From Arthrobacter bambusae (lineage in GTDB: Bacteria > Actinomycetota > Actinomycetes > Actinomycetales > Micrococcaceae): a stretch of DNA of 64,000 bases. The position numbers and the translations under genes are program-made. Location: positions 62,001 to 126,000 of the forward strand of contig NZ_JAUSSZ010000004.1 of assembly GCF_030812595.1 (NCBI RefSeq), read 5' to 3'. Every line of letters begins with the position of its first letter. Positions within the stretch are counted from its first letter, which is position 1. Shown in pieces: positions 1 through 7,552 of the stretch. The notes under the pieces were generated by a model. That model worked only from the letters and a program-made list of their open reading frames with translations, was not told the DNA's origin and did not search any database.

Positions 1-608
1 TCGCCGCGGGCCGTGCGACACACTCGATCGAGGGCACCGCTGGCGCTCTCCCCCGCCCCTACCGCGAGCGCCATCAGTTCGGCAACACTGGGGAATTCCG
101 CAAGCATCCGGCTTTCCCGCCGTTTGATCCGCACGCGCAGCATGTAGTCGCGGAAGAGAAACCCGCCGAGCGAACAAACCAAGACCCAGACGACCGCAAG
201 CCCGGGACTGAAGCGTCCTCCGGCTGCACTCAAGACCACCACGACAACCGCCGCGGCAAAGCCCGCTGCCGCCCAGAGGAGCTGCTCTGCGCGGAAGTCG
301 ATCGCGGACTTTCCACAGCCGGCCTTCGCGAGCCTTTTGTTGAGCGAAGTGGTCCCGAGGTTGAACTTCGCCAGATAGCTGACGGCGTCCCGGAAGACCG
401 GCCGCAGAATGCGTTCCAGAGGGCCGAACGGGGCGATGTCCTGCGGTGCGGACAGCAAACGCGATTCAAGGTTCTGGGACCTGAGTTGCGGGTCGATGCG
501 CTCCGCAAAGGAAGTGGCCCGCATAATTGGCATGCGGACGAGGATGAGCCACAATCCGGCGCCCAGGAGTAATCCGCAGAACACAGTCGGAGCGGTCAGT
601 GCCATCAT
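1..608 (-). CDS. tadC: Tad pilus assembly membrane protein TadC-like (3' end beyond window)
   Basis: This gene runs off the left edge; about 202 N-terminal residues are present. It reads as an inner-membrane platform protein of the type II secretion F (GspF/TadC) family, which with TadB forms the base on which the TadA ATPase assembles Flp pili. The visible part has an N-terminal membrane segment (residues about 6-22), a charged cytoplasmic stretch, a hydrophobic pair around residues 100-145, and the start of the cytoplasmic F domain (EFPSVAELMALAVGAGES). The ATG at 608 overlaps the stop of the preceding tadB as ATGA, so translation is probably coupled. The frame is open to the edge. The family call rests on topology, the EFP-x-hydrophobic motif and operon position. 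Confidence 0.8.
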   Translation of the reverse strand, partial: MMALTAPTVFCGLLLGAGLWLILVRMPIMRATSFAERIDPQLRSQNLESRLLSAPQDIAPFGPLERILRPVFRDAVSYLAKFNLGTTSLNKRLAKAGCGKSAIDFRAEQLLWAAAGFAAAVVVVVLSAAGGRFSPGLAVVWVLVCSLGGFLFRDYMLRVRIKRRESRMLAEFPSVAELMALAVGAGESASGALDRVCRTARG

Positions 609-1456
609 CGGAGCACCCTTTCGTCTTCAGGAAGGGCGCCGATGCGCAGCATGATCCAGTAGCAGAGGCCCGATACCAGCAATCCGCCTCCCAGCAAGCT
701 GACTCCGGCCGGGGAGTTGTAGGCCGCAACAGCTTCAGGCCTGCTGGCCAGCAGCATCAGGACGATCCACGGGGCGGCAACGGCCAGCCGCGCTCCATTG
801 ATGGTCCATGACTGTCGTGCCTCAAGCTCGCTGCGGGTCCTCGCGCTCTCACGAAGGAACTCGGCGAGAGTTCCCAGAAGCCGGCCGAGATCGGATCCGC
901 CGACGTCGCGGGTCAGTCTGAGCGCCTCGATGATCCGGTCGGCGACGGGATCGGCCAAGCGCTCCTTCAGCTTGCTCAACGCTGAATCGAAATTGCCGCC
1001 GGAACGGTAATCCGCACCAAACTCGCGGAAGAGGGACCGCAGTTCATCGGGGCCCTTGTCACCGAGCTGGACAAGCGCCTCGGGAAGCGAGAGTCCCGCG
1101 CGGATTGCCGAGCGCAAATGGTCGACCACGTCGGGCCAGAGCTCCCTGAGCATGGTGGTCCGTTTGCGCGCCCGCCAGCTGACAATGGCCAAGGGAAGCC
1201 ACGCACCAAACAGGCCGAAGCACGCTGCGATCGAAAAGGACGCTGTGGCGATGTAGATCGCCAGTGTGGTGAAAAGTCCCAACCCGAGGCACGAAGCGAT
1301 GAATCCTCCACCACTGACCTTTTCGATCCCTGCCGTGAGCAACAAGGACTCAAGACGTTTCGGTCTGGGTTCCTTGGCTTCGAGCGGCTGCTCCCAAGTA
1401 GACCACCACACGAGGAACACGCCAAGCCCGAAGAGAACGCCCAGCACGGCCGCCAT
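605..1456 (-). CDS. tadB: Tad pilus assembly membrane protein TadB-like
   Basis: A 283-residue integral membrane protein of the T2SS F / TadB family, the first of the two platform subunits of the Flp pilus machine. It has an N-terminal membrane helix (about 1-18), a hydrophobic pair at about 55-95, the cytoplasmic F domain (WPDVVDHLRSAIRAGLSLPEAL, then EALRLTRDVGGSDLGRLLGTLAEFL) and C-terminal membrane segments (about 225-278). Its ATG shares one base with the stop of the tadA 3' fragment (TGATG) and its own stop overlaps tadC. The order tadA-tadB-tadC is the standard one. Because the integrated element lies just upstream inside tadA, this gene and tadC are cut off from the native operon promoter. 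Confidence 0.85.
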   Translation of the reverse strand: MAAVLGVLFGLGVFLVWWSTWEQPLEAKEPRPKRLESLLLTAGIEKVSGGGFIASCLGLGLFTTLAIYIATASFSIAACFGLFGAWLPLAIVSWRARKRTTMLRELWPDVVDHLRSAIRAGLSLPEALVQLGDKGPDELRSLFREFGADYRSGGNFDSALSKLKERLADPVADRIIEALRLTRDVGGSDLGRLLGTLAEFLRESARTRSELEARQSWTINGARLAVAAPWIVLMLLASRPEAVAAYNSPAGVSLLGGGLLVSGLCYWIMLRIGALPEDERVLR

Positions 1457-1707
1457 CAGCAGTGCTCCAGGAGCGCGGCGACATCAAAACCAGCCCGGGC
1501 AAATTTCTCGGTGGCGGGCATGGAATTCGAAATGGGTTGGAGCCTGCCGTCCTGGATCGCGAACACCTTGGACGACTCGATGATGCCGTTCTCCACGCGT
1601 CGACCCAATGAAAGGATCTCGGTGACCTGACGGCGTCCGTCCGCGTGGCGGCTGCAATGGACCACGAGATCGATGCAGGATGCGACTGTTGGAACCACGA
1701 AGGCACT
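1456..1707 (-). pseudogene. tadA: tadA (cpaF) 3' fragment, C-terminal 81 residues, split by the integrated element
   Basis: Reading from 1701 down, the frame encodes FVVPTVASCIDLVVHCSR and continues to the stop at 1456. This is the C-terminal end of a TadA/CpaF secretion ATPase. The missing N-terminal 332 codons lie at 19998-20993, on the same strand, beyond the element. In CpaF proteins the sequence PLLAG-x-N-SSA is followed directly by FVVPTVA, and here the two halves are cut between those motifs. The fragment continues upstream in frame into element DNA (to a possible ATG at 1815), but that leader is unrelated to TadA. No complete ATPase can be made from this copy unless the element excises. 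Confidence 0.9.
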
Positions 1708-1727
1708 TGCGCTTAATGTCGAAGCAC
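1703..1727 (-). other. Left attachment site (joins tadA 3' part and element end)
   Basis: The AGTGC core at 1707-1703 belongs to tadA on its lower-coordinate side. On the other side is the element arm GTGCTTCGACATTAAGC (minus strand, 1727-1711). When this arm is placed opposite the element arm at 19982-19998 the two form an imperfect inverted repeat, as expected for the attP of a large serine integrase. The predicted crossover dinucleotide is AG at 1707-1706. Confidence 0.8.
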
Positions 1728-1867
1728 AGCATGAATCGACGGTAAATACAGACCCGTAAGAGCTCAAGGCGAAGTTCGCCGGTAAGCATGCGCAGTTTGT
1801 CGGCATGTCCCGCACCTCTGGCAGGCCAATCGCACCAAATCGGACACACTAACTGGAAGGTCTAACC

Positions 1868-2557
1868 ATGAACACTGGGGAAGTTCGCAGCCAATCCCGG
1901 AAGGACCGCAGTAGGCAAGCTCTCACGCCCCCACTAGGATTTGAGCCTGCCAACCCGGATGACTTCACCGACAGATTCGATGGTTGGGTTGGGCCGACCA
2001 TCGTTGATCCGGAAGGCATGCCGATGGCCTCGGCTACCTGGACGCCAGAGGGTGAACTCAAGCGGTACATCAATGAGGACTTATTTCCGGATCCGGTCTG
2101 CCCGAGCGCTAGAGCGGTGCTGGTCTGGTTGGATGCTTTGATCAACGCGGCCGCGGATACGTGCCCTATCGAAGGTTGCACACGCCTGGTTTCCGAGCAC
2201 GATCAGACGGGAACGCACGTCTTCCAAGGCCAGTGGATCGAGTCAAACAACGAGGCAGTGGGGCCGCTATTGAACATCAGCCCCACAAACGGCACCGCGA
2301 GCGCCGGCGCCCACGTTGAAATCCCGCTTGAGCTGTTCGAAAGTCTCGGCGCCACTGTTGCGACGGAGGCGGGCACGCTCAGTCTGCGCGGCTCGATCGA
2401 TGCCATGGCTGAGATCTTCACCGCCTTGGCTGAAGCCAGCACGAAGGGCTCGGCTCTCCTTGCCGAGGGCAAGCTTCAGGCTCCGGCCCTTACTCCCAGA
2501 GCCGGTTATAGCCCTCGCCGCTACGTCCAAAGCGGCATGCCGGCGGAACGTCGTTGA
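1868..2557 (+). CDS. Hypothetical protein, element-borne
   Basis: A 229-residue protein starting at an ATG with GGAAGG upstream. It is the first gene inside the left end of the element and leads a plus-strand run. I recognise no domain. The N-terminus is basic (RSQSRKDRSRQAL). The middle contains a DTCPIEGC-type stretch with a possible Cys pair, and the region around residues 145-200 reads as mixed alpha/beta. No signal peptide or membrane segment is visible. The next small gene begins 19 nt downstream, so they are probably co-transcribed. Position suggests a phage or satellite accessory protein; no function can be assigned. Confidence 0.7.
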   Translation: MNTGEVRSQSRKDRSRQALTPPLGFEPANPDDFTDRFDGWVGPTIVDPEGMPMASATWTPEGELKRYINEDLFPDPVCPSARAVLVWLDALINAAADTCPIEGCTRLVSEHDQTGTHVFQGQWIESNNEAVGPLLNISPTNGTASAGAHVEIPLELFESLGATVATEAGTLSLRGSIDAMAEIFTALAEASTKGSALLAEGKLQAPALTPRAGYSPRRYVQSGMPAERR

Positions 2558-2576
2558 CGGCACGGCGCGATAGGCG

Positions 2577-2747
2577 ATGACCGCGATAGCCGACTGCGAA
2601 CCATCCGCGAGTACGCCAGACGGCGGCACTGAGGCGATCCGCACCGCGATCCAGGCCATTATTGACGCCGACCTCACGCTCACCGAAACCCGGGCCGCGA
2701 TCTGGGCCCTCATCCCGAAGGAATACCACCATGTCAAACACCACTGA
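2577..2747 (+). CDS. Small hypothetical protein (56 aa)
   Basis: A short frame starting at ATG 2577 encodes 56 residues, with a C-terminal half likely helical (EAIRTAIQAIIDADLTLT, then ETRAAIWALIPKEYH). It ends at 2747, overlapping the start of the next gene (ATG 2731) by 17 nt. Tight packing between two coding regions on the same strand and a plausible helical composition support it. I do not recognise the family and there is no strong ribosome-binding site, so it remains a moderate call. Confidence 0.5.
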   Translation: MTAIADCEPSASTPDGGTEAIRTAIQAIIDADLTLTETRAAIWALIPKEYHHVKHH

Positions 2748-2985
2748 TGAACCGAATGCCGGGGCTCCGCGCATTTACACGGCCCAGGAAATCGCCGACA
2801 TACTCCAAATCAACATCCGCAAGGTCCGCGAAAACGCCAAGACTCGCAAGTGGCCCTCGCTCGACTTAGGCCAACGAAGCATCAGGTTCACTGAGCAGCA
2901 CCTCCAGGCCATCTTGTCGCTTTCCGAGACCCCACCGCCCTCGCCGCCGTCATTGCGCCGCAGGACGCGCCGGCCTTCGATCTGA
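2731..2985 (+). CDS. Small helix-turn-helix DNA-binding protein, excisionase/MerR-like
   Basis: An 84-residue protein whose residues about 18-60 (YTAQEIADILQINIRKVREN, then basic residues and FTEQHLQAIL) match the winged HTH_17 / excisionase-type fold: helix, turn, recognition helix, wing, then a final helix. Such proteins act as recombination directionality factors or small repressors in mobile elements. The ATG at 2731 is chosen because AAGGAA lies just upstream and the longer frame from 2662 overlaps the preceding gene. The C-terminal tail is rich in Pro and Arg. A second protein of this type lies at 17965-18171, so which one, if either, directs excision is open. Confidence 0.75.
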   Translation: MSNTTDEPNAGAPRIYTAQEIADILQINIRKVRENAKTRKWPSLDLGQRSIRFTEQHLQAILSLSETPPPSPPSLRRRTRRPSI

Positions 2986-3233
2986 CGACGACACGAGGGC
3001 GCTTAGCCCCTATCGGGCGCACGCCACTTACGATCAATCCGAGCAAACAAAAGCTCATTTCGAAATATGGGGGACCAAAAAACAAACGCAGCGCTCTCGA
3101 CCGGGCGCGCTTCGCAATCGGCCAGCGGTAGCGCCGCGCCTAGCGAACACGCACTGGCGATCGATCTCAGCTCAGAAAAAGCATTTTCAACCCGTTTCAT
3201 CAGACACAACTACATCCCATGGGGGACAGAGGC

Positions 3234-3710
3234 ATGACAGAAAACAGCACCGCTCCGAAGACGCCGGCCGATCCGGCCCAGCCGATCTATCAGGCACCCG
3301 CCCAGTATGCCCCTTATCAACAGAAGCCGAGAGCCCCGAAAATCAGGAATTGGAAGAGATTCGCCCTTCCCGCGGCGCTGGTCATTGGCGGGATAGCCCT
3401 GGGTGCAGGTGTCGGGTTCGCAACTCGACCCGCCCCTGTGGTTGAAGTCCAGACTAATACCGAGACCAAAGACGTGAATGTAGACGTAACGCCCGCATCC
3501 TGCCTTGACGCGCTCGATCAGGCCGACAATGTCGTCTTGGACGATGCCAAGGCAATCGGCTTCATGAATGACGCTCTCAAGTCCGCGAGTAGATTGGACG
3601 CGGCCGGGATCACCAGCGCCAACGACGGATTGACTCCCCTCCTAGCAGACCAGACGGTCGTCTTGAAGAAGTACACATCGGCCAGGGATTCGTGCCGGGC
3701 CTCGAAGTAG
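3234..3710 (+). CDS. Single-pass membrane protein, hypothetical
   Basis: A 158-residue protein with a Pro/Gln/Tyr-rich cytoplasmic N-terminus (residues 1-45), one strong membrane helix (FALPAALVIGGIALGAGVGF, about 45-65) and an exported domain with two Cys (ASCLDALDQAD and the C-terminal RDSCRASK) that could form a disulphide. The ATG at 3234 is preferred over 3219 because GGGGGA lies about 10 nt upstream of it. It stands in a plus-strand series with two DUF2510 proteins and a lipoprotein, all cell-envelope proteins, which suggests lysogenic-conversion or superinfection-exclusion cargo. The role is inference. Confidence 0.65.
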   Translation: MTENSTAPKTPADPAQPIYQAPAQYAPYQQKPRAPKIRNWKRFALPAALVIGGIALGAGVGFATRPAPVVEVQTNTETKDVNVDVTPASCLDALDQADNVVLDDAKAIGFMNDALKSASRLDAAGITSANDGLTPLLADQTVVLKKYTSARDSCRASK

Positions 3711-3780
3711 AGCAAACGCTGCAAATCGTCTCATCCCGGGCCGTCACAGGCTCATTCACAAGAGAAAATGGGGAAACCTC

Positions 3781-4137
3781 ATGAGCACACCCGCAGGTTG
3801 GTATCCGGACCCGTCCAGCGCGCCTCAGACGCGATACTGGGACGGTGATGTCTGGACGGATCAGACGCGACCTTTCGAGCCACCCGCAGCCCTTCCAGGG
3901 GGCAAGCAGATCTCCCCAAAAAAGCGCGGCAACGGGTGGATACGTGCCGGCATGATTGTTGGCGGACTTGGCGTAATCTTTGCCATCCTCGCCGCCGGCA
4001 CAACGCACGTCGATGCCTACGGCAATAGCGTCCAAGGCGGTCCAACACTGGGAACTTTCCTCCTCATCATTCTTGGAGTCCTCCTGGCCGGAATTGGATT
4101 TTGTATCCGCATCCTTGCCGCGGTCGAGAAGCGCTAG
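3781..4137 (+). CDS. DUF2510 domain membrane protein (short form)
   Basis: A 118-residue protein with an N-terminal DUF2510 motif (PAGWYPDPS, then RYWDGDVWTDQTRPF, residues 4-36) followed by two hydrophobic segments (about 55-78 and 85-108) separated by a short polar loop. DUF2510 is a small tryptophan-rich module common at the N-terminus of actinobacterial membrane proteins; its exact role is not settled. GGGGAAACCTC precedes the ATG. It is related at the N-terminus to the longer DUF2510 protein at 6545-7459 of the same element, so the pair may have arisen by duplication or may act together. Confidence 0.8.
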   Translation: MSTPAGWYPDPSSAPQTRYWDGDVWTDQTRPFEPPAALPGGKQISPKKRGNGWIRAGMIVGGLGVIFAILAAGTTHVDAYGNSVQGGPTLGTFLLIILGVLLAGIGFCIRILAAVEKR

Positions 4138-4156
4138 GGCGATGAGAGGAAAGTCA

Positions 4157-4525
4157 ATGAAAATGAGGAAGGTCGTTCCGGCAATGCTTGCGCTCGCGAT
4201 GGTGACGGCGTGCGGGGGGCCGCAGAAAGATGCTACCTACGAGAACGCAACGAAGCTGCGTGAGGCGGTGACCGCATCTGGCGTGGAGTGCCCTGGGGAC
4301 GCGGTGAAGCACGACGACAATTATGGCGAGGACTACATCAAGTGTTCGGAGACGCTGTCGCTGGCTGTCTATGGCAAGGACTCGGAGGCGGACCTGTCCA
4401 AGACTGTGCACGATCTCAGCAAGGACACTTACCTGATGGGTACGCGATGGATTATTCAGTCGGCCGATTCCTCGACACTGACCAAGCTGAAAGAAAAACT
4501 GGGCGGGACTCTGACGATTTCGTGA
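4157..4525 (+). CDS. Small lipoprotein
   Basis: A 122-residue precursor with a type II signal peptide: basic start (MKMRK), hydrophobic core (VVPAMLALAMV) and lipobox VTAC with Cys at about residue 20. The mature domain is about 100 residues with two further Cys (GVECPGD and YIKCSET) that probably form a disulphide. The ATG at 4157 is chosen because AGAGGAAAG precedes it and because the hydrophobic core then starts properly. It begins 20 nt after the DUF2510 gene, so both are probably one transcript. Surface lipoproteins carried by phage-like elements can block further infection; that role here is inference. Confidence 0.8.
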   Translation: MKMRKVVPAMLALAMVTACGGPQKDATYENATKLREAVTASGVECPGDAVKHDDNYGEDYIKCSETLSLAVYGKDSEADLSKTVHDLSKDTYLMGTRWIIQSADSSTLTKLKEKLGGTLTIS

Positions 4526-4696
4526 TTCAAAGTCCTGCGACTTCTCATGGGCAACGATTCATTTCGCAATGACATGACCTAAGCCGCATGAGACGGAGAA
4601 TCCTTCCGCCCATGGTGTTGGCGGTGCACTAGCCTTTGGTTTTTGAACTGCTGAATGTGCTTGTCAGCCATCGGAGGGTGTGATTTAGTCACGGGC

Positions 4697-5113
4697 ATGG
4701 ATGAAATCTTGCAGATTCCGGAAATGCACCTTCTTCAGAAGGTCGTCGTGGCCGACAACCCCGAATTCGTCGTCGAACTCGGGGGCCTGCGCTTTCGTGG
4801 ATATTTCACGAGCTTGGAGATTTGGAACACGATGACCAGGGCGCACGTTCTGTTGCCTGCCACCTCTCTGAATCAGCTCAGTCTGTTAGGGCGACTCGTC
4901 GATCAGAATGGCGATGTCTCCGCATTCAAGGGTGGGAACGGTGGAAGCGACGGTTTCATGTCCTCGCAGGCGTTCACCATGGAGCCCATTAGGGATACGG
5001 CCACACGGGTGACGCTCCAGATGTGCGACTCCCAGAGGGATAAGTTAACCCCTTTCGAATCCATCAACGACTTCAACTTCCATGACATCGCGACGATCGA
5101 CGTTCGGCTCTGA
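4697..5113 (+). CDS. Hypothetical protein
   Basis: A frame of about 138 residues from ATG 4697, or 152 from the in-frame ATG at 4655. The sequence looks like a globular mixed beta protein without membrane segments or signal peptide (PEFVVELGGLRFRGYFTSLE, later DFNFHDIATIDVRL at the C-terminus). GGAGGG at about 4674 lies too far from 4697 to decide the start. I do not recognise the family. It lies directly upstream of the HEPN-like gene at 5178 and could be its partner, but nothing in the sequence proves that. Confidence 0.55.
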   Translation: MDEILQIPEMHLLQKVVVADNPEFVVELGGLRFRGYFTSLEIWNTMTRAHVLLPATSLNQLSLLGRLVDQNGDVSAFKGGNGGSDGFMSSQAFTMEPIRDTATRVTLQMCDSQRDKLTPFESINDFNFHDIATIDVRL

Positions 5114-5177
5114 CCAACGCGGCAAAACTAGAAGCCCTCGCGGCTTTGGACTAACCTCAAGGCGGTAGACGGGCAGT

Positions 5178-5702
5178 ATGACGGACCCCTATGGCATCCC
5201 AGACAACATGTTTAGGTACGAGCTCGGAGAATTCCCGGCCCTTGTCGGTCGTGTTGTCATGGTGGCGGCGGTGGTCGAAATGAAGCTTGAACACCTCGTC
5301 ATGTCGCTGAGTGGCCAACCGCAGGAGGCGCACGCAGGCAAGGGTGCCGGTTCGAGCGTCAAGTTGTGCAGACGATTACTAAGGGCTCGACGGTCTAGCT
5401 TCCCCGACGAATCAACCGTTTTCGCAGAACGGGTGGAACCGCTTCTAAACGATGTTGAAAGCGCGCTCTATCTGCGAAACGACGTCGTACACAGTAGCTG
5501 GCCCGTGCCAGGCAAGGGCTGGCGGAATCTGCCGGACAATCAGCGCGAGGCGCGGCAGTTAGGAGCAACCCCCGAATGGACCAAATGGGTCACCTTCGAC
5601 GAGGCCAGGCTTGGCGATCTGCTGCTCGAGTTATGTGGGCTGGTTGACCGCCTGGCTGATGCAATTGCTCTGGCTGGGTCTTTGGAAGTCCAGCGACCAT
5701 GA
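5178..5702 (+). CDS. HEPN-like protein with RNxxxH motif
   Basis: A 174-residue, mostly helical protein with the sequence LYLRNDVVHSSW. The motif R-N-D-V-V-H (R100, H105) fits the Rx4-6H active-site motif of HEPN ribonucleases, in which the residue after Arg is often Asn, Asp or His. HEPN domains occur in toxin-antitoxin, abortive-infection and RNA-processing systems. The rest (VVMVAAVVEMKLEHLVMSLS at about 30-50; LLLELCGLVDRLADAIALAG near the end) fits a helical bundle. The ATG at 5178 follows GGCGGTAGACGGGCAGT. The HEPN assignment is inferred from the motif and helical character only. Confidence 0.55.
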   Translation: MTDPYGIPDNMFRYELGEFPALVGRVVMVAAVVEMKLEHLVMSLSGQPQEAHAGKGAGSSVKLCRRLLRARRSSFPDESTVFAERVEPLLNDVESALYLRNDVVHSSWPVPGKGWRNLPDNQREARQLGATPEWTKWVTFDEARLGDLLLELCGLVDRLADAIALAGSLEVQRP

Positions 5703-5876
5703 GACGTATCAGGCGGCGCCGCACTGCGCGCCCATCCTTGGTTACGCCATCGGCTGGCAGGTTTGAATCAATTCAGCCACGGGAATGGGCGATCTGGACC
5801 GTGTCGGCAGGCTTGCTCCGGCTATGAGCTAATAACATCGGAATGTTATTTATTTCAACCGATTTGGGGACATCTT

Positions 5877-6179
5877 TTGAACAAGCCCAAGGCTTCCGCA
5901 TATCCAATCATTCTCGGTGTCGTGCTCCAATTCATCGGCATCGTCGTGTTGACCTTCTCGCTCCCGGCAAGTTTTAGCTACTACTCCGGAAGTAGCGCCA
6001 TGGCCGGAGTTGTCATTGGCGTCATAGTCCTGCTGATTGGCTTGATCGCTCTGCTTGTGGGTATCGGCCGCGCAGCATCGGGGCTTGACTACCTTGTTTC
6101 CGTCGCTCCAGACCGACAAATGGGGCATGTTGCCCAAGGCGCCCCTTCGAGCGGGGACGCATCGAACGTTCCTTCGTAG
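5877..6179 (+). CDS. Small two-helix membrane protein
   Basis: About 100 residues from a TTG start at 5877, chosen because GGGGA lies 7-8 nt upstream; the longer frame from 5763 lacks such a site and carries an unlikely polar, Cys-containing leader. There are two membrane segments (IILGVVLQFIGIVVLTFSL and VVIGVIVLLIGLIALLVGIG) joined by a loop with SYYSGSS, and a polar C-terminal tail. This layout is common in actinobacterial small membrane proteins of unknown role. It continues the envelope-protein run of the element and is followed by a terminator-like hairpin. Confidence 0.65.
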   Translation: MNKPKASAYPIILGVVLQFIGIVVLTFSLPASFSYYSGSSAMAGVVIGVIVLLIGLIALLVGIGRAASGLDYLVSVAPDRQMGHVAQGAPSSGDASNVPS

Positions 6180-6195
6180 TTCAAAGGCCAGGTCC

Positions 6196-6223
6196 AGCCC
6201 TCACCCTTCACTGGGTGGGGGCT
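6196..6223 (+). terminator. Hairpin after the small membrane protein gene
   Basis: An 11-bp stem with one G-T pair (arms AGCCCTCACCC and GGGTGGGGGCT, loop TTCACT) begins 16 nt after the stop of the preceding gene. It is followed by GTTCTAT rather than a clean T tract. It probably ends the 1868-6179 plus-strand run. Confidence 0.6.
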
Positions 6224-6544
6224 GTTCTATGCACTTATCTATGGCAGGAATACGGACAACACGTTGAGTAGGATCGTGACGCAGAGGAGTGCCAACCCCC
6301 TTCCCGAACACGCCGGCGAAGTAGTCGAAGATGCTATCCGTAGCGACCCTTTGAATCGCTGGCTCAATCTTGGAGCTGGGCTAAAGGCGAGGGTGTCCTG
6401 GTGTCAGTCGTCGGTGCGACCATGACTTCATGGATCCGATCCGCAGCTCAAGAATTTCAGCAGCAGAGCGCATAAAAAGGTCTAGGATTCGAAGGACTGG
6501 TGAAGCCGGATCGTGACCGGCGCCAATGAGCCAAGGGGATGCAA
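6224..6544. other. Intergenic region before the second DUF2510 gene
   Basis: About 320 nt with no frame I can support on either strand and no clear repeat. It should contain the promoter of the 6545 gene, but I could not pick -35 and -10 boxes with confidence. Confidence 0.4.
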
Positions 6545-7459
6545 ATGAGCTCACCTGCAGGGTGGTATCCGGACCCGTCGGGACACCCGGCGCTTCGATA
6601 TTGGGACGGCAGTCAATGGACTGAACATTCTCAGCCGTTTCCAAGCAATGGAACGCCAACTGCAACCGGTGGCCCACCAAGATCCAAACACAAGGGCCTG
6701 AAGATCGCCGGCCTCGGATGTCTTGGCCTCGTTGCCCTATTCATGATTGTCGGCGTGATTGGCGCGGCGCTGAGTTACTCGCCGACCGGAACGGGATCGA
6801 ATAGTTCCGGACTTGACCCCGTTTCCGCAGCCGCCCCAAGCGCCTCGCCTCGGCCGTCGACATCGCCCTCGGTAGCTTCCACTACGCCGTCGCCGTCAGT
6901 CACCCCCCTGATCAGCCCCAGTCCGGTTGGGCCTTCGACGCCCATCCTCGTTCCGCCGTCTACCCCTGAAGCGCCGCCTTCAACAGTGACTTTGACTGCT
7001 TTTGGGGCCTTGGATGCGGACTGGGAGGCCCATCATCGCGCCGATCCGGACTTTCTTCCGGGTTCTGCATACGATGTCAGCCCAGACCTGCCCCCCATCG
7101 GACAATACGCCGGGGCTCGGTACACCCAGGTTGAACATATCGGCGGCCGGGTCTTGGTCTATGACATGACCGAGTACCCAGGAGCTGATAGCCAAGAAGC
7201 CACAGTTGCCGCCCTGAAGGAACTGCCAGGAGACGCAAAGCTTGTCTGGAGCCAGCAAAAGGACACCTGCATGCAATTGCAGTACCAGTCGGAGACCTTG
7301 GCCCGGACTCTAGGTCCACTCGATCCTGATGGCGGCGTCCTGGTTGAACTCACGACCTTTGACAACGCGAGGGGGTACTTCTATTCGCCATCGTCAGTAG
7401 GAAAGGCAATATTGTCAGGTCTGTTCGACGCAACGGCGGACACCTCGGGCGGCTGCTAA
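6545..7459 (+). CDS. DUF2510 domain membrane-anchored protein (long form)
   Basis: A 304-residue protein: N-terminal DUF2510 motif (PAGWYPDPSGHPALRYWDGS, residues about 4-23), a membrane helix (about 55-78, GLGCLGLVALFMIVGVIGAA), a low-complexity Ser/Pro/Thr linker of about 80 residues that may span the cell wall, and a C-terminal globular domain (about 150-304) with Cys residues (KDTCMQLQYQ and the final GGC). The start at 6545 is preferred over 6539 because AAGGGG then has normal spacing. It stands alone between a terminator-like hairpin and the convergent resolvase gene. Phage-carried exported proteins of this layout are candidates for altering the host surface; that is inference. Confidence 0.8.
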   Translation: MSSPAGWYPDPSGHPALRYWDGSQWTEHSQPFPSNGTPTATGGPPRSKHKGLKIAGLGCLGLVALFMIVGVIGAALSYSPTGTGSNSSGLDPVSAAAPSASPRPSTSPSVASTTPSPSVTPLISPSPVGPSTPILVPPSTPEAPPSTVTLTAFGALDADWEAHHRADPDFLPGSAYDVSPDLPPIGQYAGARYTQVEHIGGRVLVYDMTEYPGADSQEATVAALKELPGDAKLVWSQQKDTCMQLQYQSETLARTLGPLDPDGGVLVELTTFDNARGYFYSPSSVGKAILSGLFDATADTSGGC

Positions 7460-7552
7460 CAAGAACGCCGGAAGCTGAGGCTGGCCGTGGTGGTTTACGT
7501 AGGCGATCCACTGGCCCCGCGTCATCCGAGCGGTGTCGATGCAGTCCCCCAC

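Noticed and set aside
1456..1815. Separate 119-residue gene at the left end of the element
   Set aside because: Residues from FVVPTVA on are the TadA C-terminus; the leader from 1815 is element DNA read by chance.
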